A DNA stretch of 37,073 nucleotides from JBBTCJ01 sp038043285 (GTDB taxonomy: Bacteria; Planctomycetota; Phycisphaerae; UBA1845). Of the stretch, positions 21,828 through 31,220 are shown in pieces. How positions within the stretch are numbered: the first letter of the stretch is position 1; each line of letters starts with the position of its first letter. Made by a program: the position numbers and the translations under genes. The DNA is taken from positions 1 to 37,073 of the forward strand of contig JBBTCJ010000148.1 in NCBI GenBank assembly GCA_038043285.1, written 5' to 3'. A model generated the notes under the pieces. It was not told the origin of the DNA, searched no databases, and saw nothing but the letters and a program-made list of their open reading frames with translations.

Positions 21828-22769
21828 CTACATCGAGTAACCCATTGCGACGGCCTGGTTTGCGCACAATCGGGCGATAATTTCACAGAGCTTCGGCGCA
21901 AGCAGATGCTTCCGGCCGACCGACGAGTCGGTCACCGGGCGGGAAGGTTTGTTAAGCACCCCCGGATCGCCGATGCCGCCGAAGGGACCACGCGGCGCGT
22001 TGTGATCCAGCATCGCCGGTTCGAACGGAACCCGAAGTTGATCGCAGATCCCCGGCAGCCGGGCGGCCGGGTCGGCCACAAGGTCTTCGTAGCGGACGAC
22101 CGAAAGGCGATGTTGAACGCACCATTCGGCGTACGCAGCCCAATTTAACCCGACGTATTCGGCCACTTCCGCATCGTCCGCGAATAGCGGCAGCCCCGGC
22201 GCCCATAGGCGAAGAAAATGCCCGATCGGTCCACGCCACCAGCGTGTAAACCGGATCGATGACACGGCAATGTCGTACGGATGCCTGGCGATCGCGACCA
22301 CCGGATGCCCGCCAGCCGCGATCCAATTCATCAGGGCGACGTTGTCCCAGTTGCCGCCGAGGCGATAGGTTTCTTTGAGGATCAGGTGGGGCAGGCCATT
22401 GGCCGCGGCTACCCCGATGAGGTAATCCAGCATCCCGTCGCGGGACATGGCGGGTGCGGGTTGGGGGAACTCAGCCAGGCGGGTCTTGCCCTTCGCGTGC
22501 CGGAAGAACCGAGCCAAACGCCGTTCATTGAAGATCGCATGGGCGAGGTAAGGTTCGCTGAGGGAAAGGCTCTGGCGACAGCCGGCCAGAAGATAGGCCA
22601 GCAGCGTCGTTCCCGACCGCGGAAGACCCACGACGAACGCGACGCCAACCGCGGGGGAGCTTCGCATCTGCCCCGGTAAAGGACGGACGGAGGAGGGGTG
22701 GACGTCGCCACTTCCCACGTTCGTCACGGAACCAGCGTTTCCGTGCCCCGTTGCCACTTCGATCCGCGA
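21828..22769 (-). CDS. PAPS-dependent sulfotransferase family protein
   Basis: Transfers sulfate from PAPS to a hydroxyl or amino acceptor, cytosolic. The 5'-phosphosulfate loop is VGLPRSGTTLLAYLL, close to the N-terminus, and the 3'-phosphate motif is IARHPYDIAVSSI. VVRYEDLVADP and the C-terminal SSVGRKHL segment, with the Gly/Lys pattern of the family, complete the fold. The substrate is unknown. The frame is open to 22970, but the far 5' part crosses an AT-rich, palindrome-bearing stretch that looks intergenic. The start given (MSRIEVATGHG) is one of several; MRSSPAVGVAFVV at 22667 would leave the P-loop only about 15 residues in and is equally plausible. No sulfate-activation gene is adjacent. 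Confidence 0.85.
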   Translation of the reverse strand, partial: SRIEVATGHGNAGSVTNVGSGDVHPSSVRPLPGQMRSSPAVGVAFVVGLPRSGTTLLAYLLAGCRQSLSLSEPYLAHAIFNERRLARFFRHAKGKTRLAEFPQPAPAMSRDGMLDYLIGVAAANGLPHLILKETYRLGGNWDNVALMNWIAAGGHPVVAIARHPYDIAVSSIRFTRWWRGPIGHFLRLWAPGLPLFADDAEVAEYVGLNWAAYAEWCVQHRLSVVRYEDLVADPAARLPGICDQLRVPFEPAMLDHNAPRGPFGGIGDPGVLNKPSRPVTDSSVGRKHLLAPKLCEIIARLCANQAVAMGYSM

Positions 22770-22877
22770 CATTTCGGGTGGAATTGGTACCCCGAAACCA
22801 GAAATTCCGCAAAGACCCGGCGTGGGATTAGAAAAGACCGAACGCGACATATTCAAGTGACAACGCAAATTAGACAT

Positions 22878-22913
22878 ATTAACGTTAATTCGTCCTAGGG
22901 TGGACGATCGTCC
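22878..22913. promoter_or_regulatory. Pair of 12-bp palindromes upstream of the sulfotransferase
   Basis: ATTAACGTTAAT (22878-22889) and GGACGATCGTCC (22902-22913) are perfect 12-bp palindromes with centres 24 bp apart in an otherwise AT-rich spot. They could be operators for a dimeric regulator. Single 12-bp palindromes are expected several times by chance in a window this size, so the case rests on their closeness. Confidence 0.3.
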
Positions 22914-23021
22914 GATATTCCATCTGGGAGATGCCGGCTCGCGGTGCATTCCCAAGCGAGCTTCGAACATGCGACGTTGCGGAGGCGGAGCTACCCAACT
23001 TCCGACCCAGGGTTCTTAAGT

Positions 23022-23050
23022 TTGACACGCGTGGCGGGTGACGGAATCAT
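23022..23050 (+). promoter_or_regulatory. Possible promoter of the RND efflux genes
   Basis: A perfect TTGACA (23022-23027), 17-bp spacer and AATCAT (23045-23050). The -10 matches only four of six positions and the start would be about 175 nt before the adaptor gene, so this is tentative. Confidence 0.35.
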
Positions 23051-23228
23051 ACCCCCTGCACTCCTGGGCTAAACCCCGGCGGTGGTCATTCCGGCGCGGT
23101 CACGCCTGTGACTTGGCGGCGCGTTCGTTGGCGGTAAGGACGCGACGCGGTTGGGTTCGTCATCGATTTTTAGGCAAACGAAGGGTGAGACGCCGATCTC
23201 GGCCGGCGGACGCGGACTACATTAGGTC

Positions 23229-24725
23229 ATGGAACGACTTCGACGACGAATCAACGCCGCCTTGATCGTAGGATCACTGGTCGTCGGCCTTGCCGGTTGC
23301 GGCTGGCTGATCTCGACCAAGCCGGAAGCGCCCAAGCGTCGTTACGCCGATCGGATCCCCGAAGTCGCTACGCAAACCATCATACCGGTCGTTGAAACCA
23401 CGCCGGTCATCGGGCACGGCACGGTTCGTCCCCAAAAGCAGGTCGATATTGTTCCGCAGGTCAGCGGGAAGCTGACGTTCGTCCATGCCGCCCTCGCCCA
23501 GGGGAAGGTCATCCCCAAGGGCGATTTGCTGTTCGAGATCGACCCGACGGTCTATGACGCGCGGTTGCGCCAGGCCGAGGCGGAAGTAAAGGGTTTGGAC
23601 GCGTCGCTGACCCGACACGATCAGGAGGCCTCCAACCTCAAAGCCCAGATTGACAACGCCGAGCAGATGTTGGCCATCGACGCCCGGGACTATGACACCT
23701 CCAAGAATCTCTACAACCAGGAGCACGTCGGCACGCAGCGGGACGTCGACCTCCTGCAACAAAAGTATCTCCGCCAACAGGGCGTCGTGGTCGAGCTTCG
23801 CAACAACCTGGCCATGATCCCTCACCTGCGGACCGAGACCGAGGCGAGGCTGGAAGCCGCCCGGTCGAGACTGCGGCAAGCCGAGCATGACCTGGAAAAC
23901 ACGCGGATATTCTGCCCGTTCGAGGCTCGGGTTGAGACCGTGCTGGCCAACGAGTCGCAAGTAGTGACCGCCCCGTTCGCCATCGCCAAGCTCACCGACA
24001 TGGAAGCACTGGAGATTTCGGTCGGAATCGACCCGCGTGAATTGCGCTGGCTGGCGGAAGAAGTTCGTCCCGAAGCCCTGGATGCCGCGGGGTCGCCGGA
24101 CGATGCCGCGGGCAAGCCGTCGGTGGCGGTGCGCTGGCGTCTGCACGGTCAGGAGTTCACCTGGCGCGGAAACCTTTCCCGGTTCGAGCGGGTCGACGAG
24201 GCCACCCGGACCGCGCGAATGGTTGTGGAGGTCCGTCGGGCCGACATGACCGCGACGGCGGGATCGGGCGACCGCGACGGGGGACCGCGGACCCTCTCGG
24301 TGGGGATGTTCTGCACCACGGAGTTGCCGGCGGAGCCGCTGGCCGACGCGCTGCTGGTTCCACGGCACGCGATCCATGACCATCGCTGGGTCTACGTGTT
24401 CGAGCCGGATGCGGACTCCTCCACCGGTCGCCTTGTTCGCCGCGAAGTCCCCATGCTGCGTTCGATCCGGGATCAGGTGGTCGTCGATTTCCGCGGGCGG
24501 GGTACGGAAAAGGTGTGCGAACTCCGGGCCGGCGATCGCGTGGTGGTATCGCCGTTGACCAAACCGGTGGCCGGAATGCGCATTCGTCTTCGCGACGCGT
24601 CGGCGACTTCGGTGACATGGATCCCGAATTCGTCGGCAGCGCCGACCCGATTGGCCACCGACCGCAACGCCCCGCCGCGAGCCCTTCTTGCGATCAGCAG
24701 GACCGTCGGCCCGGGAGAGCCATAA
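23229..24725 (+). CDS. RND efflux periplasmic adaptor (membrane-fusion lipoprotein)
   Basis: A 498-residue adaptor that links an inner-membrane RND pump to an outer-membrane channel. A lipoprotein signal peptide ends in the lipobox LAGC with Cys24 as the likely lipidated residue. The barrel-sandwich/lipoyl half-motif reads GTVRPQKQVDIVPQVSGKL (residues ~60-80) with GKVIPKGDLLFEIDP. A long coiled-coil hairpin (~105-235) starts ARLRQAEAEVKGLDASL and ends RSRLRQAEHDLENT. The second lipoyl half is IFCPFEARVETVLANE. A beta-barrel and membrane-proximal domain follow, with a Gly/Asp-rich insertion near residue 340. It is 1 bp upstream of the permease gene. No outer-membrane factor gene is present here. 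Substrate is unknown. Confidence 0.93.
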   Translation: MERLRRRINAALIVGSLVVGLAGCGWLISTKPEAPKRRYADRIPEVATQTIIPVVETTPVIGHGTVRPQKQVDIVPQVSGKLTFVHAALAQGKVIPKGDLLFEIDPTVYDARLRQAEAEVKGLDASLTRHDQEASNLKAQIDNAEQMLAIDARDYDTSKNLYNQEHVGTQRDVDLLQQKYLRQQGVVVELRNNLAMIPHLRTETEARLEAARSRLRQAEHDLENTRIFCPFEARVETVLANESQVVTAPFAIAKLTDMEALEISVGIDPRELRWLAEEVRPEALDAAGSPDDAAGKPSVAVRWRLHGQEFTWRGNLSRFERVDEATRTARMVVEVRRADMTATAGSGDRDGGPRTLSVGMFCTTELPAEPLADALLVPRHAIHDHRWVYVFEPDADSSTGRLVRREVPMLRSIRDQVVVDFRGRGTEKVCELRAGDRVVVSPLTKPVAGMRIRLRDASATSVTWIPNSSAAPTRLATDRNAPPRALLAISRTVGPGEP

Positions 24726-24726
24726 G

Positions 24727-27700
24727 ATGCAGTTTCTCCGCGGAATCATCGCGGGGGGCGTTCGCAATCCCGTCCTGGCCAACCTGCTGATGATCTGTAT
24801 GCTGGCGGGAGGCGTATTCTCCACCCGTCGGATGGTCCGCGAGGTTTTCCCCGAAGTTTCCGTCGATCACGTCACGGTCGAAGTCGTCTATCCGGGGGCC
24901 AGCCCCGAAGACGTCGAACGGGCCATCTGCACGCCGATTGAGAAGGCGATCCGCGGACTCTCGGGCATTCGCCGGATCTCGTCCTCAGCCAACGAAAACG
25001 TCGGCACGCTTTGGATCGCCCTCGCCGGGAACGTCAAGAATCCCAAGTCCGTCTTGCAAGAGGTCAAGGAGCGCGTCGATCAGATCACCACCTTCCCCCC
25101 GGAGGCGGAGAAGCCGGTGGTTCGGGAAGCCGTCGTCCGCACCGAGGTCATCCACGTGGCCATCTTCGGCGACGCGCCGGAACGCACCCTGACGCGCTTT
25201 GCCCGCGAGATCAAGGACGATCTGGAAGCGCTGCCTCAGGTCTCGCAAGTCTCGCTCTCCGGCGCGCGCGCCGACGAGATCGTCATCGAGGTCTCGGAAG
25301 AGGCGCTGTCCGCGTACCGGCTTTCAATGGCCCAAATCATGGGCATCGTGCGGCGCAGCAGCCTGGACCTTCCCGCGGGCGTCATTCGCACCCAGGAGGA
25401 GGAATTCACGCTGCGCGTCACCGGGCAGCGCTATTCGNNNNNNNNNNAGTATGAAGACCTCGTGCTGCTGGAGCAGGGTGACGCGGTCGTGCGACTGGGG
25501 GACGTCGCCACGGTGCGCGAGGGGTTCGAAGACGCCGACGTTCGCGGGCGCTTCAACGGTCAAGCGGCGGTCGTGGCCCAGGTGTTCAAGACTCCCGAGG
25601 AAGACAGCCTGAGCATCGCGGAGGCGGTGCGTCAGTATGTGGCCTCGCGGGAGGGCGGGTTGCCCGAAGCGATTCACCTTGCGGTCTGGGGCGACGGTTC
25701 GTTGGAGATCGCGTCGCGGATTTCCGTGCTCACCAGCAACGGGTTGCAGGGGTTGGTGCTGCTGTTCCTGACCATGTGGGTCTTTCTGGAGTTCCGTCTG
25801 GCCTTCTGGGTGGCGGCGGGCATTCCGGTGTCGTTCGCGGGATCCCTGCTGCTGATGGACTACCTGGGCCAGACCATCAACATGGTGAGCCTGTTCGCGC
25901 TCATCATGGTCACGGGGATCATCGTGGACGACTCGATCGTCATCGCGGAGTCGGTGCACACGCGTCGTCAGGCGGGCGATTCGCCGCAACTCGCCGCCAT
26001 CGAGGGAACGTCTCGGGTGGCGCTTCCGGTTCTCGGTTCGACGCTGACGACCATCGTGGCCTTTCTGCCCCTGATGTACGTCGTGGGGGTGATGGGACGA
26101 TTCGTGTACGTGCTGCCGGTGGTGGTGATCGCCGCGTTGCTTGCCTCGACGGTGGAAGGGATGCTCATTCAACCCGCGCACCTGTGCTACGGGCAGAAGA
26201 CCGGCAAGGCGTACGCGGCCCACCGGCCCAACCGCCTGCGCGTGTTCATCGACCGGGCCGTCGATCACGCCATCCTGCGCTGGTACCATCCGCTGCATCT
26301 TCTGCTGCTGCGAAATCGCGGCGCAACCCTCGCGGTGACCGGCTGTATTCTCCTGTTGACGTTTGGCGCGTGGGCCGGCGGGCGGACGCCGTTCGTCCTG
26401 TTGCCCACCGAGGACGGCAACATGCTTCGGGCGCGGGTGCGTTATCCGGAGGGCACGCCGGCGTCGGTCGCCCAGGCGACCATCGAGCGGCTGGAGCGCG
26501 CCGCCTGGGCGCTGAACGACGACCCGTCGCTGCCCCCGGCCAACCCTGGGAAGCTGGTGCGGCAGGTCTACTCCATCGCCGGCGAGTTCTCCGATTTTCT
26601 TCCGCTGCACGGAAGCAATCTCTGCGACGTGCGCATCGAACTGATGCCCTCCGAGCTTCGCGAGGTCAGCGACGATCTGATCATCGAGCGCTGGCGCGAA
26701 CACATCGGTACGCTCTACGACGCGACGGAGTTCACCATCGTGCGGCAAGAATTCGGCCCGCCGGGCATGCCCATCGAGATTCGCGTCCTGGGAGACGATC
26801 TCGAACGGATGGCCGCCGCCGCCGAACGCATCGAGGAGCGCGTCCGCGAGTTCGACGGCGTCACCGAAGTTCACAACGATCTGATTCCCGGAAAGCGGCA
26901 GCTTCGGGTGACGCTGCGCCCGGCCGCCCAGGCGTTGGGATTGACCCTCGAGGACGTCGCCACCCAGCTTCGCAACGGATTCTTCGGCGGCGAGGCCGTC
27001 CGCATCCAGCGCGATCAGGAGGAAGTCAAGGTGCGGGTACGCTATCCGGAGGACGAGCGCCGCTCCATCGCCGATCTGGAGAATCTGCGCATCACCGCAT
27101 CGTCGGGTCAGCGCATCCCGTTTCTGGAGGCGGCCAACGTCGAATGGGGGCGCGGGTACGCCAACATCATGCACCAGGACGGCAAGCGCCGGGTGCGGGT
27201 GTTGGCCGACATCGACGAACGCCGGGGCAACGCCGACACCATCGTCCGCACGCTGGAAGCCGGCGTTCTCGACTCGGTCCTCGCCGATTTTGATGGGTTG
27301 ACCCACGATTTCGGCGGAGACCGCGAACGGATCAACGAATCGTTCACCAGTCTTCGTGACGGATTCGCCCTCGCGCTGCTCGCCAACTACGCGTTGCTGG
27401 CGCTGATTCTGGGATCGTACGCCAAACCGCTGGTGGTGATCGCCGCCATTCCCTTCGGGCTGGCCGGCGGGTTGTTCGCCCATCTGCTGTTCGGGCTGGA
27501 CATCACCATGATGAGCCTGTTCGGTTTGGTGGGCGCGGCGGGTTTAGTGGTCAATGAATCGCTGGTGCTGGTTGATGCCATCAACGGGTTGATCCGCGAA
27601 GGGAGGGGCGTGTGGGACGCGGTCGTGGAAGCCGGCACGTCGAGATTCCGCCCGATCTTTCTGACTTCGATCACCGACCTTGCCGGATTGTCTCCCATTC

Positions 27701-27942
27701 TCATCAGCTCCAGCGCGCAGACGCAGTCGGTGCGTCCGATGGCCATTGCGTTGTCCTTCGGCCTGTTGGCGTCCGCCCTGTTCAACCTGCTGGTGGTCCC
27801 CTGCGTGTATCTGCTGGTCAACGACGGTCGACGCGTGGTCCATTGGCTGCGCCAGGGCGGACCGTTCCCCGCGCGGGAAGCCGTCGAGAACGAGGCGTCC
27901 GCGGACCACGAGGCACAGCCCGCCGCCGCGGAGACGACGTAA
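24727..27942 (+). CDS. RND efflux permease (AcrB/MMPL-like superfamily)
   Basis: A proton-driven inner-membrane exporter of about 1071 residues. The start MQFLRGIIAGGVRNP lies 1 bp after the adaptor stop; a start 13 codons earlier would overlap the adaptor. The typical features are the first transmembrane helix, the pore-domain segment VVYPGASPEDVERAICTPIEKAI, TM4 with GIIVDDSIVIAESV (the two Asp residues of the proton relay), and the second repeat with VGAAGLVVNESLVLVDAIN, where Asn replaces the AcrB-type Lys, as in other members of this subgroup. Ten unknown bases at 25438-25447 interrupt the pore domain between GQRYS and YEDLVLL. The frame continues across them and the flanks fit the family, so the gene is probably whole. 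Confidence 0.94.
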   Translation: MQFLRGIIAGGVRNPVLANLLMICMLAGGVFSTRRMVREVFPEVSVDHVTVEVVYPGASPEDVERAICTPIEKAIRGLSGIRRISSSANENVGTLWIALAGNVKNPKSVLQEVKERVDQITTFPPEAEKPVVREAVVRTEVIHVAIFGDAPERTLTRFAREIKDDLEALPQVSQVSLSGARADEIVIEVSEEALSAYRLSMAQIMGIVRRSSLDLPAGVIRTQEEEFTLRVTGQRYSXXXXYEDLVLLEQGDAVVRLGDVATVREGFEDADVRGRFNGQAAVVAQVFKTPEEDSLSIAEAVRQYVASREGGLPEAIHLAVWGDGSLEIASRISVLTSNGLQGLVLLFLTMWVFLEFRLAFWVAAGIPVSFAGSLLLMDYLGQTINMVSLFALIMVTGIIVDDSIVIAESVHTRRQAGDSPQLAAIEGTSRVALPVLGSTLTTIVAFLPLMYVVGVMGRFVYVLPVVVIAALLASTVEGMLIQPAHLCYGQKTGKAYAAHRPNRLRVFIDRAVDHAILRWYHPLHLLLLRNRGATLAVTGCILLLTFGAWAGGRTPFVLLPTEDGNMLRARVRYPEGTPASVAQATIERLERAAWALNDDPSLPPANPGKLVRQVYSIAGEFSDFLPLHGSNLCDVRIELMPSELREVSDDLIIERWREHIGTLYDATEFTIVRQEFGPPGMPIEIRVLGDDLERMAAAAERIEERVREFDGVTEVHNDLIPGKRQLRVTLRPAAQALGLTLEDVATQLRNGFFGGEAVRIQRDQEEVKVRVRYPEDERRSIADLENLRITASSGQRIPFLEAANVEWGRGYANIMHQDGKRRVRVLADIDERRGNADTIVRTLEAGVLDSVLADFDGLTHDFGGDRERINESFTSLRDGFALALLANYALLALILGSYAKPLVVIAAIPFGLAGGLFAHLLFGLDITMMSLFGLVGAAGLVVNESLVLVDAINGLIREGRGVWDAVVEAGTSRFRPIFLTSITDLAGLSPILISSSAQTQSVRPMAIALSFGLLASALFNLLVVPCVYLLVNDGRRVVHWLRQGGPFPAREAVENEASADHEAQPAAAETT
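25438..25447. other. Run of 10 N (assembly gap)
   Basis: Ten ambiguous bases within the RND permease gene. Reading frame is maintained on both sides with three or four unknown codons; the last partial codon is NAG. Similar pumps have a short, variable segment here, so the gap is probably close to true size, but this cannot be proved. Confidence 0.99.
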
Positions 27943-28103
27943 CTTTCGGCGCTGCGGGCGCCGACCGATCCCGCCTCGGATCCCCTGACTCCGCCACGCC
28001 GCGGCCCCGGCGTCCTCCATTTCCCCGGCGCGTCGTGCCACGTCGCGGCACTTTCGCGGAACCAGAACCCCCGCCCGCGGCGCCGGCGCGACGGGCTGCG
28101 ACC

Positions 28104-28132
28104 TTGAAAAACGCCTGGTGATCTGCTAACAT
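28104..28132 (+). promoter_or_regulatory. Sigma70-type promoter for the large secreted protein
   Basis: TTGAAA (28104-28109), 17-bp spacer and TAACAT (28127-28132). Start near 28139 gives a leader of about 110 nt before the ATG at 28248. The rest of the 27943-28247 gap is GC-rich with a small hairpin (CGGCGC/GCGCCG near 27947-27963) and no gene. Confidence 0.5.
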
Positions 28133-28247
28133 CTCACGCCCGCAGCGAAGGCGTTGGGCGGTCCCCCCCAGAGGGTGAACGACCCGCGCAGCCCGCGCTG
28201 TACCACGGAGAACCCACGTCCGCGCGACCCGCGAGCGAACCGCCGCG

Positions 28248-30845
28248 ATGAGATCCCGAAGAACCAACGCACCGGAGATTTGCCTGGTCGGCGTGGTGCT
28301 CACCGCCATCGTCGCCCGCACGACGATCGCCCGCGCCGACGCCCCCCCCCGCCTGGTGTATGCCAACACCGAAGGTCGCGTCGCTTCCGCCTTCGGACCC
28401 GGCGCGGAAGCCGCGGACGAGCTGCACCTGACCTGCTCAGCCGGGTGCCTGTTGAGTCGGCTGGACTTCGAGGTCAGCGGCGACGCCGACGGTGCGGGCG
28501 AGGGCCGGTTCGCCGTGGATTTCGCCCTCTACGATGGCTGTCCGCTGCGCGGCGGCAGCGTCATCGCGGGGACCGCCGGGCGGGCCGAGTTCCCAGACGA
28601 CGGAAACCATTGGGTTTCGTTCGAACCGACCATCGACGCGGAGATTCCGCTGCCCGCCGTGGTGTGGATCGGCCTGACGTTCGATCGCGCCCATGCAGGG
28701 TGGATCGGCGGCGCGCCGGCGTTGGTCGGTTACTCGGACGACCATTATGCGGACCCGTTGTACTTTTCCTGCCAGATGAGCCTGGGCCTGGGCTTTCCCG
28801 GTATTCCGCATGGTTCGTTCAACGCCCGCGTGTACGTCCGCGAGCCGTGCGCGGCGCGGTTCCTTGCGTTTCGCGGAAGTTCGCGGCTGGTGGGCACGTA
28901 CAGTCCGGGGAGCGGCCTGCGCTTCGCCGAGGACGTTCGTCTGAACGTGCCGAATTGCTCGCTCACGGGTTACGAGATCGCTCTTCGCGGATCGGGGAGC
29001 TGGGAGTTCGACGTACGCCTGCCCGATCCGAAGCAGGACGGACTCCCGGGCGCGATCGTGCCCGGTTCGGCCTTCTCGTTCAATTCGTTCGGGAACGCCT
29101 TGCAGTTCGCACGATTCACGCTCGATCCGCCGACCGCGGTTCCGGATTCGCTGTGGGTGACCATGTCCGGCGTGGGCATCGGTGCTCGCGTCGGCGTGAC
29201 CATCTTTCCCCCCCAGGTCGGGGGCACCAACCTGACTCACGCCGTGCTGGACGTGGAGGGGTGGCGACAGGCAGCGCCGCCGCCGTCATTCCCCGCACCT
29301 GTGTTCCAGGTCTCGGTCACGTGCGCGGGCCAAGCGCCCGGCGGGGCGTGTTGCGACATGGTTCTCCTCGATGAGACCGGCGAATCGCTCTGCCGCGACG
29401 TGCCGGAAATCAACTGTCCCTTCCCGCCGCGAGGATCGACGCTACTCCCGATGTGGAAACAGGGGGCAAGTTGCAACGCCTCGCCATTTGATCCGCCGTG
29501 CGGAGCGGCCGCCTGCTGTCACGCGGACGGGGTCTGCGAGAACGTTACCCACAACGAGTGCGGGGCTAACGGCGTGTCATGGTCGCGCGGCGTGTACTGC
29601 GATTCGCCCGACGTTTACTGCGAGTTCATCTGCGTCCGCAGTCTCGGCCCCTGTACGTTGGCCCATCCCGACATGGGATGCGTGGACCCGTACTGCTGCC
29701 GCGCAGTCTGTGCGCAAACCTCCCAGCTATTCTGCTGCCAGGTCGAATGGGACAACGAGTGCGCGGTGGTCGCCTCGGAAGTGTGCGACATTCCGCCCTC
29801 CAACGACGAATGCTCGCCCGGACCCGGCGGCGAGGGCGGAGCGGTGCTGTTGACCGTACCCTCGCAAACCGAAAGCGACGGCGTGCACGCCACCGAGAAC
29901 GAATCCGATCCCGGCTTCTGCTGCCACGCGCAGGCATATGGCGCGAAGGGGGTGGCCACGGTGTGGTACAAGTTCGTCGCGCCCGGAACTTCCGTCCAGA
30001 TCGACACCTGTCGCAGCGTCGCACCGGCCGAGGATTCACTGATCCAGGTATTCGCCCTCGGCGATCCCAGCACGCCGACCTCCGCCTGCGCGACGCTTCA
30101 GCCGATCGGCTGCAACGACGATGCGGCACTTTGCTCGTCATCGCAGACAAACTCGCGGTTCTGCCTGCACGATCTTACGCCGGGCGCGTTGTACTACCTG
30201 CTCGTGGCCGCCAAGAACGAAGCGGTCAAGGATAATTACCGCGTGAACATCACAGCCCTATGTTCGACCGCCACGCCGCGGTGCCCCTGTCCGACCGGCG
30301 AGGCGACCTTTCTCGATCCTCCACCGGGGGTCATCGACGCCCGCCGCCCGACTCCGCCTGATGACCCCGCCACGGCGCTTGGCCCGCGCGCGGTTACGGT
30401 CATCGCTCCGCCGTTGGCCAATCGACCCGACTGCTGGCCGCTCTGCGAGTCGCGCGTTGAGAACGGGGCGAATGCGATCGCCGATTTCGCACTGAACCGA
30501 AATGGCACCATGACCCTGACCCTGGCCCGTCCCATGTCCGCCGGGGCCGCGACCACCGTGGTGTTCCGCGACGGTAGCGGCGTTCCCTGGCGCGGGGAGT
30601 TCACTTCGCATCCGGGCAACGTCAACGGCGACGCCTTCGCCGACGCCGACGACACGCTCGCGCTTCTCGCCGGAATCTCCGACCCCTTCCTGTTGCCCTG
30701 GGGTGAGTACAGCGGCGACGTCGATCGCAGCGGGAAGGTCAGTCCGCTGGACGTGCTGGAGACCATCAATCTGCTGCTGGGGGCTGAGGCCTATGCGCCG
30801 TGGAACCACACGCCCAAGCCGATGGCGGGTGCAACGTGCCCGTAA
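28248..30845 (+). CDS. Large secreted Cys-rich protein with dockerin-type tail
   Basis: An 865-residue exported protein. The signal peptide runs through ICLVGVVLTAIVA and ends near ARADA. Two similar beta-sandwich-like modules cover about residues 30-210 and 210-360. A Cys-rich region (about 385-560) contains CCHADGVC, CVDPYCCRAVCA and FCCQVEWDNECA; 'VDPYCC...W.D.EC' modules are characteristic of planctomycete secreted proteins. A further jelly-roll-like module (about 560-675, GVATVWYKFVAPGTSVQIDTC) and a Pro-rich linker follow. The C-terminus carries a calcium-loop dockerin-type repeat pair (NVNGDAFADADD and DVDRSGKVSPLDV). No catalytic signature is seen; probably a cell-surface protein. No ribosome-binding site is clear. 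Confidence 0.82.
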   Translation: MRSRRTNAPEICLVGVVLTAIVARTTIARADAPPRLVYANTEGRVASAFGPGAEAADELHLTCSAGCLLSRLDFEVSGDADGAGEGRFAVDFALYDGCPLRGGSVIAGTAGRAEFPDDGNHWVSFEPTIDAEIPLPAVVWIGLTFDRAHAGWIGGAPALVGYSDDHYADPLYFSCQMSLGLGFPGIPHGSFNARVYVREPCAARFLAFRGSSRLVGTYSPGSGLRFAEDVRLNVPNCSLTGYEIALRGSGSWEFDVRLPDPKQDGLPGAIVPGSAFSFNSFGNALQFARFTLDPPTAVPDSLWVTMSGVGIGARVGVTIFPPQVGGTNLTHAVLDVEGWRQAAPPPSFPAPVFQVSVTCAGQAPGGACCDMVLLDETGESLCRDVPEINCPFPPRGSTLLPMWKQGASCNASPFDPPCGAAACCHADGVCENVTHNECGANGVSWSRGVYCDSPDVYCEFICVRSLGPCTLAHPDMGCVDPYCCRAVCAQTSQLFCCQVEWDNECAVVASEVCDIPPSNDECSPGPGGEGGAVLLTVPSQTESDGVHATENESDPGFCCHAQAYGAKGVATVWYKFVAPGTSVQIDTCRSVAPAEDSLIQVFALGDPSTPTSACATLQPIGCNDDAALCSSSQTNSRFCLHDLTPGALYYLLVAAKNEAVKDNYRVNITALCSTATPRCPCPTGEATFLDPPPGVIDARRPTPPDDPATALGPRAVTVIAPPLANRPDCWPLCESRVENGANAIADFALNRNGTMTLTLARPMSAGAATTVVFRDGSGVPWRGEFTSHPGNVNGDAFADADDTLALLAGISDPFLLPWGEYSGDVDRSGKVSPLDVLETINLLLGAEAYAPWNHTPKPMAGATCP

Positions 30846-30958
30846 GGGACAAATGGAGAACGAAGGAGGGACTGCGCAGAATGAGAACTCTTGCCGCAGA
30901 GGTTAACGGGCGGCTGTCGCCGGCCGGAACCTGCCGACGGCGGGAGCTACGGCAATAG

Positions 30959-31031
<73 letters not shown>

Positions 31032-31220
31032 AGGGTTTGGAGGCGGCTGACGATCTCGGCTCAGGCATAGCCCTACCGGCTCGCGTCCTGCGGCAAGCCT
31101 CCCGGTTGCACGTCGATGCGTGCCCTCTTACGGTAGCGTCCGCGGCCTGTGCGTCAAGGAACCGCTCCGGATGGTGCCGTACGGTGCTTCGGCGTTGGGT
31201 TCGTTCATCGGGAGGGAATC

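Noticed and set aside
22950..23020. tRNA-like stretch (GAGCTACCCAAC with TTCGAAC nearby) before the RND genes
   Set aside because: No acceptor stem or T-stem pairing can be made on either strand, so it is not a tRNA.
23274..24824. 516-codon minus-strand frame opposite the RND adaptor
   Set aside because: Shadow frame; the adaptor has a lipobox, lipoyl halves and coiled coil in the right order.
25324..27483. 719-codon minus-strand frame opposite the RND permease
   Set aside because: High-GC antisense shadow; composition (His/Arg/Gln-rich) and lack of motifs show it is not a gene, and the sense strand is a well-supported permease.
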